A DNA stretch of 64,000 nt from Nocardia takedensis NBRC 100417 (GCF_000308695.1 NZ_BAGG01000093.1:310001-374000); one strand, 5' to 3'. Positions 7,847-14,420 are shown, counted from the first letter of the stretch. Notes: generated by a model from the letters alone, not told the origin. A program made the numbers and translations.

Positions 7847-8707
7847 TCAGTGACTCCCAGCAGGGATAGCGATCGGCAACATCGGCTGCGTCGGTCGCGA
7901 GGGACGAACAGGAACCACCGGCACCGGGACCGGCGCAGCGGCCACCCGCAACGGCGCGGGCTCGGACACGGGAACAGGGGTGGGTTCGGGAGCCGGAACC
8001 GGCTCAGCGACAGCAGATTTCGTGTCAGCGGACTTCGCGTACTTCGCCGCCGTCGCGGCCGACACCCCGAGTTCACGAGCGATCTCGGCGAACGACTTCC
8101 CGGCGGCGCGCAGTTCGACAGCGCGAGCCACCACCGCCGGATCACGCCGAGACGACGACGGCTTACGGACAGGCTTCGCACGACGAACCGGGACAGGCGC
8201 GGGAGCGGATTCGGCGGGAGGAACCGGGACGGGATCGGTCGAGGCAGGCTCGCCCGCAACCGACACCGGCACCACCACCGAGCGTTGCGCAGCCCGGAAC
8301 AGCAGCGCCAACCCGTGGGTGTCCGCCAGCAGTGAAATCGGAGCCACCGCCGCGACGATCGCCGCCGCCCACCCCGGCAACGGGTGACCCGAGGCGACCG
8401 CGTGCAGGGAATTGCCCGCCACGCTCACCGCCGCGCCGATCACCAACACCGCCAGGAAGAACCGACGCTCCGAACGCCCCGGCGAGACCAGGACACCGAA
8501 CGTCGCCAACAGGATCGTTCCGTCCACGATCAGCGGGAACAGCCACGCATCACGCGCCGGGACCCGCGCCAACACGGCCAGATCGGCCAGAGTGGTGAAG
8601 GACAGCCGGAACGCCGCCACCCCGACCGCCACGATGATGACAGCGGCGGACCAGCGCGCCCAACGCATACCCGCCCCCGACAACCGCTGATCCGCCGCCA
8701 TGATCAC
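7847..8707 (-). CDS. DUF2637 (SpdB-like) membrane protein with C-terminal helix-turn-helix
   Basis: A 286-residue protein. The first ~125 residues hold about four hydrophobic segments ('AAVIIVAVGVAAFRLSF', 'FPLIVDGTILLATFGVLV', 'FFLAVLVIGAAVSVAGN', 'AAIVAAVAPISLLADTHGLA') and fit DUF2637, a family typical of AICE and actinomycete plasmid transfer regions (SpdB). Residues about 195-235 ('AGKSFAEIARELGVSAATAA') form a resolvase-like helix-turn-helix, and the rest is Pro/Val-rich linker. A membrane protein with a DNA-binding tail could tether element DNA near the translocase; that is inference. Start is GTG 8707 (GTGA overlap with the preceding gene) or ATG 8701. Confidence 0.85.
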   Translation of the reverse strand: MIMAADQRLSGAGMRWARWSAAVIIVAVGVAAFRLSFTTLADLAVLARVPARDAWLFPLIVDGTILLATFGVLVSPGRSERRFFLAVLVIGAAVSVAGNSLHAVASGHPLPGWAAAIVAAVAPISLLADTHGLALLFRAAQRSVVVPVSVAGEPASTDPVPVPPAESAPAPVPVRRAKPVRKPSSSRRDPAVVARAVELRAAGKSFAEIARELGVSAATAAKYAKSADTKSAVAEPVPAPEPTPVPVSEPAPLRVAAAPVPVPVVPVRPSRPTQPMLPIAIPAGSH

Positions 8708-8943
8708 GCCGCCCTATCCGACGAGGCCGCCTGTGCCTCGTTGTGCTCGGCGAACACCGTCGGCAACTGACCGAACAGCAACCGGGCATCCGCGATGCTC
8801 AACGACAAGTAGGCGTCCGTGCCGGTCAAACGCACGACCACCGACGCCGGGACCGTCCCGAACTCACCCTCGACCGCGGGCCGGTATCCCACCGAGACCC
8901 CGTCGATGCCGGTGGTCGTGTTGCTGAAGTGCGACATGATCAC
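8704..8943 (-). CDS. small element protein of the 'IADAR' paralogue group
   Basis: A 79-residue protein (GTG start) or 77 residues from the in-frame ATG at 8937. It shares the C-terminal pattern 'LSLSIADARLLFGQLPTVFA' plus EHNE with the 7609-7845 product and, more weakly, the 5223-5561 product. Its start region reads GTGATCATG, the same nine bases as the start of the next gene, so the junction itself looks duplicated. Function unknown. Confidence 0.7.
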   Translation of the reverse strand: MIMSHFSNTTTGIDGVSVGYRPAVEGEFGTVPASVVVRLTGTDAYLSLSIADARLLFGQLPTVFAEHNEAQAASSDRAA

Positions 8944-9374
8944 GCCGCCTTACCGGCCGGAGCCGACTTCGCGCCGGAGTTGTCACCCTTGATCCCCGTC
9001 GCCCGGATCATGAATCCGATCGACTTGAACTGACCGTTTCCCGTCACACGAGGCTTGAGCAGCAAGCCCTCCAACTCGATCGGACGCAGACCCTCCAACA
9101 CCTCCGGCTCCGACGGCACCGGCATCTGATCAGCGACGAAGGTGATGTCGAAACCCGCCTGAGCCGCCTTCCCGCCCGACCGGTCCATGATCGTCGCCTT
9201 CCACAGGCGCTTACCGGTCCCGCGACCCTCACGGTCGAAATCGACCGCCTGACGCTTCGGCGCGTCACGGTTCTCGCTGAACTCCGTCTGCGGCTGAATG
9301 TCACCCATCAGGAGCACGCCCTTCGGAAACACGGCACGAAAATCCGTCGGAATCCACATGTCTTTCAAAGCCAT
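8940..9374 (-). CDS. conserved AICE protein of unknown function, first gene of the leftward operon
   Basis: A 144-residue soluble protein that leads the leftward operon. It has mixed alpha/beta character ('PTDFRAVFPKGVLLMGDIQP', 'KRLWKATIMDRS', 'GFDITFVADQMPVP') and a Lys/Ala-rich tail. I recognise the type as a recurring companion of SpdB-like genes in AICEs but cannot name a domain. The beta-rich centre with basic tail would be compatible with nucleic acid binding; this is only a guess. The promoter must lie in 9375-9569, shared with the rightward GntR-kinase gene. Confidence 0.7.
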   Translation of the reverse strand: MALKDMWIPTDFRAVFPKGVLLMGDIQPQTEFSENRDAPKRQAVDFDREGRGTGKRLWKATIMDRSGGKAAQAGFDITFVADQMPVPSEPEVLEGLRPIELEGLLLKPRVTGNGQFKSIGFMIRATGIKGDNSGAKSAPAGKAA

Positions 9375-9569
9375 CTGATTTCACAACCTTTGTTCGGGGA
9401 GAGTCAGGTGATTTCCTGATACCTAACGGTAGCAAGTGCTTTCGTGCGAAAGCAACTACTTCTATCGCTCCGTTATGAATTCGTTACCATAGCGTGGAAC
9501 TCCCAGGTCAGCAGGTCTGTCCTCCCTGCTACTCTCGGGAACGCAACTGCTACCAGAGGAGATCGACCG
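9375..9569. promoter_or_regulatory. divergent promoter/operator region of the element
   Basis: This 195-bp spacer separates the leftward transfer/replication operon from the rightward regulator gene. It contains an inverted repeat, TGCTTTCG-TG-CGAAAGCA (9437-9454), with 8-bp arms, a plausible operator for the GntR protein encoded at 9570. CTGCTAC occurs twice (9526-9532 and 9547-9553), and a TACTCT box (9529-9534) could be the -10 of the rightward promoter. The regulator gene has GAGGAG at 9556-9561. The DNA here is visibly less GC-rich than the flanks. Confidence 0.6.
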
Positions 9570-10430
9570 ATGTCGGAGTCGGAACACTCACGCCCCGTGC
9601 CTGCGCACATGCGCATTGCGCAGGCGATCAGGAACGACATCGAGGCAGGACGTTTGCGCGACGGACAGCGATTGCCGACTACGCGGGCACTAGCGGATGA
9701 GTGGCAGGCCAGCCAGCTTACGATCACGAAGGCCATGGAGCAGTTGGCTACAGACGGCTACGTCACGAGCCAGGACCGTTCCGGCCGGATCGTCACCACA
9801 CCCACCTCGGTCAGCCTGGCCTTGTCACCCGTGGTGCGCCCCGTCCGTCCTCGCGTGGTGTACGTCGGCGGCTACCCCGGTAGCGGCAAGAGCGAGTTCG
9901 CCAGAACCCTCGCGCGCGAGACCGGCTGGGCATTGCTGGACAAAGACACCATTGCGCGACCAATCATCGAACCCGCCCTTGAGGACCTGGGATCGACCAT
10001 CAACGACCGCGAGTCGGATATCTACCTGACCCGCATTCGTCCACGCGAATACGACGCCCTTGCCGCAGTCGTGCGGGACAACCTCGAGGTGGGCAACTCT
10101 GCCATTGCCACCGCCCCATACCTGCGTGAATTCGCAGACCTCTCTTGGATGGAAAACGCCGTAGCCAACGCCGAGACGAGGAACGCCGATGCAACGTTCG
10201 TATGGGTACGCACGTCGCTTGAGACCATGTTGATGTACCTGCGCCGACGAGGAGCCGCACGCGACGCGGCGAAACTTGCGAACTGGGACGACTACAGCGC
10301 GAGCATCGATGTCGAGCTTCGCCCCTCGCTGCCTCACGCAGTCATCGACAACGACCCCGACAGTCCCCCACTCCGAACTCAGGCCCAGCAGCTCATAGGG
10401 AGCTTCCGACGCGAACCGATCGGCCGATGA
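9570..10430 (+). CDS. GntR-type regulator fused to a P-loop kinase-like domain
   Basis: A 286-residue two-domain protein. Residues about 10-80 are a GntR winged helix ('MRIAQAIRNDIEAGRLRDGQ', 'LADEWQASQLTITKAMEQLA'). From residue about 95 a P-loop domain follows, 'VVYVGGYPGSGKSEFARTLA' (Walker A at 101-108), with later 'VWVRTSLETMLMYLRRRGAA', where Arg residues resemble a kinase lid. KorSA-type GntR repressors control AICE transfer; here the ligand-binding domain is replaced by a nucleotide-kinase-like module. ATG 9570 follows GAGGAG by 8 bases. The stop overlaps the next gene (ATGA). The kinase substrate is unknown; ATP binding may instead serve as the sensed signal. Confidence 0.85.
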   Translation: MSESEHSRPVPAHMRIAQAIRNDIEAGRLRDGQRLPTTRALADEWQASQLTITKAMEQLATDGYVTSQDRSGRIVTTPTSVSLALSPVVRPVRPRVVYVGGYPGSGKSEFARTLARETGWALLDKDTIARPIIEPALEDLGSTINDRESDIYLTRIRPREYDALAAVVRDNLEVGNSAIATAPYLREFADLSWMENAVANAETRNADATFVWVRTSLETMLMYLRRRGAARDAAKLANWDDYSASIDVELRPSLPHAVIDNDPDSPPLRTQAQQLIGSFRREPIGR

Positions 10431-10954
10431 GAGTTGGAATCGTCCTCTACGGCGCTCCGGCGAGCGGCAAAGACACGGTAACCGCCGAGCTAACTCGCCA
10501 AGATCCTCGCTTTCACCTCTTCGAGCGCGTGAAGGACGGGCCTGGTCGCACGACCGGCTACCGCATCGTCAGCCCCAAACAGTTCGATCAGCTATTGAAC
10601 TCAGGCGAGTTGATCTGGTCCAACACCCGCTACAACGCACGGTACGCAATTGACCGACCCGGCATGCTTCACCTATTTGAGCGTGGACACATTCCGATCG
10701 TCCATGCCGGGCAGCCAGGAGTCATTCAGGCCGTACAGGCCGCGACACCTGATGTTCGCTGGCTGGTAGTCGAACTTCGAACCGATCGCGAAACCGCCAG
10801 TGCCCGCATAGCCGCGCGAGCAACCGGCGACACAGATGCACGCCTCCGAGCCTGGGACGAAACTCCGAACCTTACGACGACCGACTTGACGATAGACACC
10901 ACCGTCACGTCCGCCAGCTCCGCAGCCAAGGCGATCAGCTCGCTAGTCGCCTAG
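10427..10954 (+). CDS. guanylate-kinase-like P-loop protein
   Basis: A 175-residue protein starting with a P-loop 'VGIVLYGAPASGKDTVTAEL' (Walker A about 9-16). The segments 'FERVKDGPGRTTGYRIVSPK' and 'LIWSNTRYNARYAIDR' resemble the GMP-binding region of guanylate kinases, and 'RTDRETASARIAARATGD' resembles the Arg-rich lid. It is translationally coupled (ATGA) to the GntR-kinase gene, so the two probably act together. A housekeeping role is unlikely on a mobile element; a nucleotide-signalling or immunity role, like the Nudix-type Pif protein of pSAM2, is a hypothesis. Confidence 0.75.
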   Translation: MRVGIVLYGAPASGKDTVTAELTRQDPRFHLFERVKDGPGRTTGYRIVSPKQFDQLLNSGELIWSNTRYNARYAIDRPGMLHLFERGHIPIVHAGQPGVIQAVQAATPDVRWLVVELRTDRETASARIAARATGDTDARLRAWDETPNLTTTDLTIDTTVTSASSAAKAISSLVA

Positions 10955-10970
10955 AACTCTGCCAACCTCG

Positions 10971-10997
10971 GATACAGTCCAACTGTTACCCTGTATC
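10971..10997. terminator. inverted repeat after the kinase gene
   Basis: GATACAG (10971-10977) and CTGTATC (10991-10997) form a 7-bp inverted repeat with a 13-base loop, 16 bases after the kinase stop. A second small one (ATCAC-GTAT-GTGAT, 10999-11012) follows at once. They may act as a terminator, or as an operator. Confidence 0.4.
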
Positions 10998-11007
10998 TAT
11001 CACGTAT

Positions 11008-11245
11008 GTGATGCCGAGAGGGTGAGAGCGACGGGCCAACGCCGCCCCCACCGGTGGGAATTACCTAGCCCGCACTCGGCGGACCGCAACGAGCGCCCCG
11101 GCGATCACGGCAGCAACCGTCAAGACGATGCCGTAGTCGACCGGGGCCTTGCTCTTTCTCCGGCGATGTTTCGCCATTCCCACCACCTCCTCCCTGGGCG
11201 CGATGTCTGGACCAACGTCCATCGCCCCTCGGCAGGAGGTTCACA
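11008..11245. repeat. element copy of a diverged ~240-bp repeat carrying a tiny gene
   Basis: This segment is clearly similar over its whole length to 12938-13180 outside the element, including the tiny gene, its ribosome binding site, about 60 bases of upstream leader and the downstream flank. The two copies lie on opposite sides of attR in the same orientation. Confidence 0.8.
11061..11177 (-). CDS. tiny single-span membrane protein, element copy (38 aa)
   Basis: A 38-residue protein starting MAKHRRRKSKAPVDYG, then one hydrophobic stretch (about residues 17-32), then a basic end (RRVRAR). The ATG at 11177 is preceded by a strong GGAGGAGG box. Two paralogues follow at 12998-13114 and 13346-13459, both on the same strand. 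All three keep MAKHRR at the start, a DY pair at residues 14-15 and one central hydrophobic segment, and all begin behind a purine-rich box, so they are real genes despite their size. Function unknown. Size, charge and a single span resemble small membrane-active peptides such as type I toxins or holin-like proteins; this is inference. Confidence 0.8.
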   Translation of the reverse strand: MAKHRRRKSKAPVDYGIVLTVAAVIAGALVAVRRVRAR

Positions 11246-12038
11246 CAGCCTACGTCACAGCCACGCCGAGACATCAAGCGCCGCAGAACGTTCGCCACAC
11301 CTACCGTGAGTGATTGCCGAATTTCGCCATACAGGATCAAGAGCGCCCCGGCGGCGCTCCGCGCCGCCGCCGCGCACGCCACGCAACGGCACCCTCCTCG
11401 CAGGCTCGTCGGGCACCGGCGCGGCGGTGCGTCGGCGGACGGGAACGCCGCCGGGGCGCGAGGTGGTCCTGTCGAGCCGATATCGTCGGCGCCCTACCCC
11501 GGTCGACTCGCATACGGGCTGCCGCACGAGCTTCGCTCGCTTGCCTCGGAGACCACCTACCGCACATCCAGCCGTGGCCGGTCCCAGCCGATCCGATGCC
11601 GGCCCCGAGTCCGGTCGGGGGGCGTCCACCGGGGCCGGGCGAGGTGGGGGGATGGATGGCGAGTGCCCGAACGGCTGGATGGTGGGTGGAGCGTCCTTCG
11701 GCCGCTTGGCCCTGGTCTGTGGTGGCCTGCATTGTGATCCCGCGCCCCTCACACCTCAAGGGCGCGACAAGTCGCGTCGGCACGCCGATGGCCCAAGGGC
11801 CACCCTTGACCTGTGAGCCTCTGCGCGTGACGGGCAGGCCCTATGGGGCAGGCGGGTAGCCAGCCCCCGTCATGCGCAACCCACCACCGACCAGGGCCAA
11901 CCGCAGTCGCCTCAGGCCGTCTACAGGCCGTGGGAGGCCGAAAAGTGCCCAGAACAGGCGAGAACTCCCGAGATGCATCACAGCAGCTCAGGAGTGTATT
12001 TCCGACCATCTGTCGATTTCACGGAGGGGTAGCCGAAC
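11178..12038. other. largely non-coding right end of the element
   Basis: About 860 bp with no convincing gene. Several long open frames overlap on both strands, but their products are Arg/Pro/Ala-rich with no domain and no ribosome binding sites. The first ~70 bases are the leader of the tiny gene at 11061. A 14-bp perfect inverted repeat (11343-11356 and 11446-11459) lies 89 bases apart. The candidate integrase arm site is at 11912-11931. In AICEs the cis-acting transfer locus lies in such a region; no specific site can be identified here. Confidence 0.5.
11912..11931 (+). repeat. candidate integrase arm-type site, right
   Basis: TCAGGCCGTCTACAGGCCGT, 18 of 20 identical to 1903-1922 and in the same orientation, 108 bp from the attR core. 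A further AGGCCG follows at 11935-11940. Confidence 0.45.
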
Positions 12039-12074
12039 GATCCTCGACATCTTCGAGGGCACCCAGCAGATCCA
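12039..12074 (+). repeat. attR core repeat (36 bp)
   Basis: Identical to 1719-1754. The sequence after it (12075-12129) is the displaced original 3' end of the acyl-CoA dehydrogenase gene, ending in TGA. Confidence 0.93.
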
Positions 12075-12129
12075 GCAGTTGATCGTCGCCCGGCGCGTCC
12101 TGGGCCTCACCAGCGCTCAGCTGAAGTGA
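12040..12129 (+). pseudogene. displaced 3' end of the acyl-CoA dehydrogenase
   Basis: These 90 bases encode ILDIFEGTQQIQQLIVARRV and on to the stop, the same last residues as the intact gene ending at 1809. The upstream part of the gene is absent, so the fragment is not a gene. Its codons (CAG, TTG, GGC, AAG, TGA) fit the host better than those of the left copy. I take it as the original chromosomal end pushed aside by integration. Confidence 0.93.
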
Positions 12130-12137
12130 GATGACAG

Positions 12138-12180
12138 GCCGGACCCGCACGGATCGGTTCACCGCCCGTGCGGGCCGGTC
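12138..12180. terminator. terminator of the original dehydrogenase operon
   Basis: A GC-rich hairpin, left arm about 12139-12152 and right arm about 12166-12179, imperfect by one unpaired base, 10 bases after the displaced stop. It is the chromosomal counterpart of the element's own hairpin at 1823-1866. Confidence 0.6.
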
Positions 12181-12424
12181 ACTCCGGTCAGATCGTCGAC
12201 CGGCAGACCCTGCCGGGTCATGGTGGCCTCGGTGTCCAGCGGCCGGATCTCGCTCTTTCGCTGTCCCGGAACCATCCCCAGCCCTACGCGAAATGCGGTC
12301 CGGCAGCCTCCGTAAGCTCCCGGCGGCAAGCAGGGTGCAGAGAGTCGCGGCAGGTCTGCCGGTGCGGGACGCGGCTGCCCGCACCGATGCCTTCGTTCCG
12401 TTGTAACCGACCGAGCCGCCGCCG

Positions 12425-12864
12425 CTAACTCGCCCCGGACCTGCGCGATGTTCCACGTTTCCGCCGTTTCGGCTGCTTCGGCCGGGGACGCCCCGGCCAG
12501 TCGACCCAACGCAACTCCGCGGCGGCGCTCTCGGGCACCAGACCCGCCGCGATCAGCGCCGCGCGGGGCGGCTCCCGCCCCGCGAGTCGAAACGCGCGGT
12601 CGGAGGAGTCCGTATCGTGCGACACGGCCCCGACGATCAGACACTCGCCGCCACACCGCCGAGCCCCTCGATGATCCCCGCCGTCAGCGGCGGCAGGAAC
12701 TCGGCCGGAAGCCGATCCTCGGCGACCGCGCACAAGATCTCGGTCGCGCCATCGCTTCCCGGCGGCCCGAACTCGACGCCCACCTTGGCGAAATCCCCGC
12801 ACCCCCCTCGATTCCGCACCACCGCCGCCGTCACCGACGCAAGCGAGATCGGAAGGAACACCAC
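12425..12864 (-). pseudogene. EF-G domain IV-like gene, frameshifted
   Basis: Two adjacent reading frames read together as a stand-alone homologue of domain IV of elongation factor G. The first (12864 to 12637, GTG start suggested) has 'VVRNRGGCGDFAKVGVEF' and 'AEDRLPAEFLPPLTAGIIEG', corresponding to the EF-G segment before the domain IV loop. The second continues 'HDTDSSDRAFRLAGREPPRA', matching the EF-G signature YH-x-VDSSE-x-AF-x-IAG. The switch occurs at about 12635-12640, where GTC-TGA stops the first frame and CTG-ATC-GTC opens the second; one missing base explains it. The C-terminal end is Lys/Arg-rich. Either the gene is dead, or the sequence has an error, or frameshifting is used. 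Confidence 0.65.
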
Positions 12865-12937
12865 GGTTTCGATGGTAGAAGACGACGTGTGCTCGCGGCC
12901 TCGAGTTTCAGCGGAGCCGTGTAGTGTGGAGGGGTCA

Positions 12938-13180
12938 CTTCGTGTGATGCCGGGTGGTGGAGCGTCGCGGTAACGACGCCCCACCGGGTGGGACTAACTA
13001 GCCCCGCAGGACTCGGCGGACCAAGATGAGCGCCCCGGCGATCACGGTAGCTGTTGCCAGCACGATGCCGTAATCGACCGGGGCCTTGCTCTTCTTTCGG
13101 CGATGTTTCGCCATCCCCCACCACCTCCTTCCTGGGCGCGTTGTGTGGACCATGTCCATCGCCCCTCGGTAGGAGGTGTC
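12938..13180. repeat. chromosomal copy of the ~240-bp repeat carrying a tiny gene
   Basis: Diverged counterpart of 11008-11245. Besides the coding part, it keeps the downstream palindromic CCCACCGGGTGGG-like segment and the upstream leader with CATCGCCCCTCGG followed by AGGAGGT. Confidence 0.8.
12998..13114 (-). CDS. tiny single-span membrane protein, chromosomal copy 1 (38 aa)
   Basis: A 38-residue product beginning MAKHRRKKSKAPVDYG, with a hydrophobic segment 'IVLATATVIAGALILV' and a basic end RRVLRG. It is the closest relative of the element copy at 11061-11177. The ATG at 13114 follows AAGGAGGTGG. The conserved upstream leader (about 13115-13180) suggests that the promoter and 5' leader were duplicated with the gene. 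Function unknown. Confidence 0.8.
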   Translation of the reverse strand: MAKHRRKKSKAPVDYGIVLATATVIAGALILVRRVLRG

Positions 13181-13345
13181 TTCACTCTACGGCAAGATAA
13201 TCGCTGTAATTCACTGCGCTACAGCACTATTCGTGTTTCACAAGTCTGGGATCACGCTCGGCGCGGATCGGCGGCCGCGACGAGACACCACGACGCTCGG
13301 CGACACGTCGCGAAGCCGCCGCGCGGGTGCAGGTTCGGGCGCCGG

Positions 13346-13459
13346 TCAGCGGGTGCGGGCGCGGAGTAGGAGGAGAGTGGCGGCGAGGGCGAGGATCGCC
13401 AGCAGGGCGATGCGGTAGTCGATCGGGGATGCGCTGTCGGGGCGGCGATGTTTGGCCAT
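13346..13459 (-). CDS. tiny single-span membrane protein, chromosomal copy 2 (37 aa)
   Basis: A 37-residue product beginning MAKHRRPDSASPIDYR, followed by an Ala/Leu-rich membrane segment (about residues 18-32) and an Arg-rich end. It keeps MAKHRR and the DY pair but has lost the basic KKSK stretch, so it is the most diverged of the three. The ATG at 13459 has AAGAAGGTGGG just upstream. The 230 bp between copies 1 and 2 hold no other gene. Confidence 0.7.
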   Translation of the reverse strand: MAKHRRPDSASPIDYRIALLAILALAATLLLLRARTR

Positions 13460-13706
13460 GGCCCACCTTCTTGCCGGCGGTGTTCGGATCGGTCGAGCCG
13501 CCCCCGGTGGAGGCGGGACCACCTTACGGGATGACGTGAAGTGTTGACGCTCAGGGGCTTCCGGGGATCGGCGGGGCAGGGTGGCCTGCCGGGAGGCGGT
13601 GCGGCTACTTTGGTGCGGAGAATTCAGCGGATGAATCGTGCGGTACCCGGAACTTCTTCGAGGAGACTGGATATGCGTCGACCGAGTTTCACACGTTGTG
13701 TCACGG

Positions 13707-13733
13707 GTGCCGGCGACTCGGGATCGCCGGCAC
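13707..13733. terminator. terminator of the lipoprotein gene
   Basis: A perfect 10-bp stem (13707-13716 with 13724-13733), 7-base loop, just behind the lipoprotein stop on the minus strand. There is no clear T-run. Confidence 0.6.
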
Positions 13734-13742
13734 GGAGAGTCG

Positions 13743-14420
13743 TCAGCAGGTGTGATATTCGCCCGCGTTGACGGTGCGCGGCACCGCTTCCTCGGACAGG
13801 CAGCCGAAGGTGACGATCCCGGCGTCGTTGGCGCGAAAACCGGTGCCCGCCTGGGAGTTGACGCAGTAGAGCCCGGCGCTGTCCATGCGACACTTGGTGC
13901 CGTGGACGGTGATCTGGGAGCCGTAGGGAAGTTCGTCGCCGTAGCCCCGGATGAAGGGGCCGGGGTCGCCGTGCAGTCCGCCGACGGTGAGGGTCTGGCC
14001 TTCGTATTCGACCCAGCCGCCGACCCAGTTGCCCTGTTTGTCCGCCGGGCGCTCGGGCGGGTTCTTCAGGTCGACGAGGCAGACCAGCGCGTGCCTGCCT
14101 TCGTGGCCGTCGCTCATGCATTTGATCTTGCCGGTGGGGCTGGAGAAGGCGCGGTCGCCGGCGTCGAGGTCGCTGGTGACGCCGTCGTCGGTGCTCGCGG
14201 AGGCGTAGGCGGACCCGTCGGCGCGGGACCCCGCGTCGACCCAGCCGGAGACCTCGCCGAGCGCGGCGCCGGTGCCGGGCGCCGGTTTCGCCGCGGTCGT
14301 GGTGGGGGCGGCGGCGGTCGAGGAGGGGGTGGGGGCGGGATTCTGGTGCGCCGTGTGGTCGGTCGGGGAGGAACAGGCTGCCGCGAGGAGGACTAGTGCC
14401 GCAATGGCCGCGATACGCAT
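13743..14420 (-). CDS. secreted lipoprotein of unknown function
   Basis: A 225-residue predicted lipoprotein. The N-terminus MRIAAIAALVLLAAACSS carries a signal peptide with lipobox LAAAC (lipidated Cys16), followed by a Thr/Pro/Ala-rich linker and a Cys-rich globular domain ('GKIKCMSDGHEG', 'LVCLVDLKNPPERPADKQGN', 'GTKCRMDSAGLYCVNS', 'VTFGCLSEEA'). The even number of Cys residues suggests disulfides outside the membrane. It would be anchored in the cell envelope. I recognise the type as common in mycobacteria and Nocardia, without a known activity. The ATG at 14420 has AGGG about 8 bases upstream; an in-frame GTG lies three codons earlier. Confidence 0.8.
   Translation of the reverse strand: MRIAAIAALVLLAAACSSPTDHTAHQNPAPTPSSTAAAPTTTAAKPAPGTGAALGEVSGWVDAGSRADGSAYASASTDDGVTSDLDAGDRAFSSPTGKIKCMSDGHEGRHALVCLVDLKNPPERPADKQGNWVGGWVEYEGQTLTVGGLHGDPGPFIRGYGDELPYGSQITVHGTKCRMDSAGLYCVNSQAGTGFRANDAGIVTFGCLSEEAVPRTVNAGEYHTC

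Larger units (their letters stand above)
1719..12074. mobile_element. AICE-type integrative element inserted in an acyl-CoA dehydrogenase gene
   Basis: The element is bounded by a 36-bp perfect direct repeat. Between the repeats are the standard modules of an actinomycete integrative and conjugative element: tyrosine integrase and excisionase next to attL, a RepSA-type initiator, a single FtsK/TraB-type translocase and an SpdB-like DUF2637 protein. The period between repeats is 10,320 bp. The absence of a type IV secretion set and the single FtsK-like transfer protein fit the known double-stranded DNA transfer mode of these elements. All integration, replication and transfer genes read leftward from a divergent promoter region at about 9.4-9.57 kb; a regulator/kinase pair reads rightward. 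The right end (10955-12038) is mostly non-coding. All core genes look intact, so the element may still be mobile. Confidence 0.93.

Noticed and set aside
11306..11859. Several overlapping 140-180-residue frames on both strands in the element's right end
   Set aside because: No ribosome binding sites, Arg/Pro/Ala-rich composition, and all frames overlap each other, so none can be preferred.
12159..12300. Minus-strand frame ending MVPGQRKSEIRPLDTEATMT... near the attR terminator
   Set aside because: Codon use is plausible, but it runs through the terminator hairpin and no ribosome binding site or family is seen.
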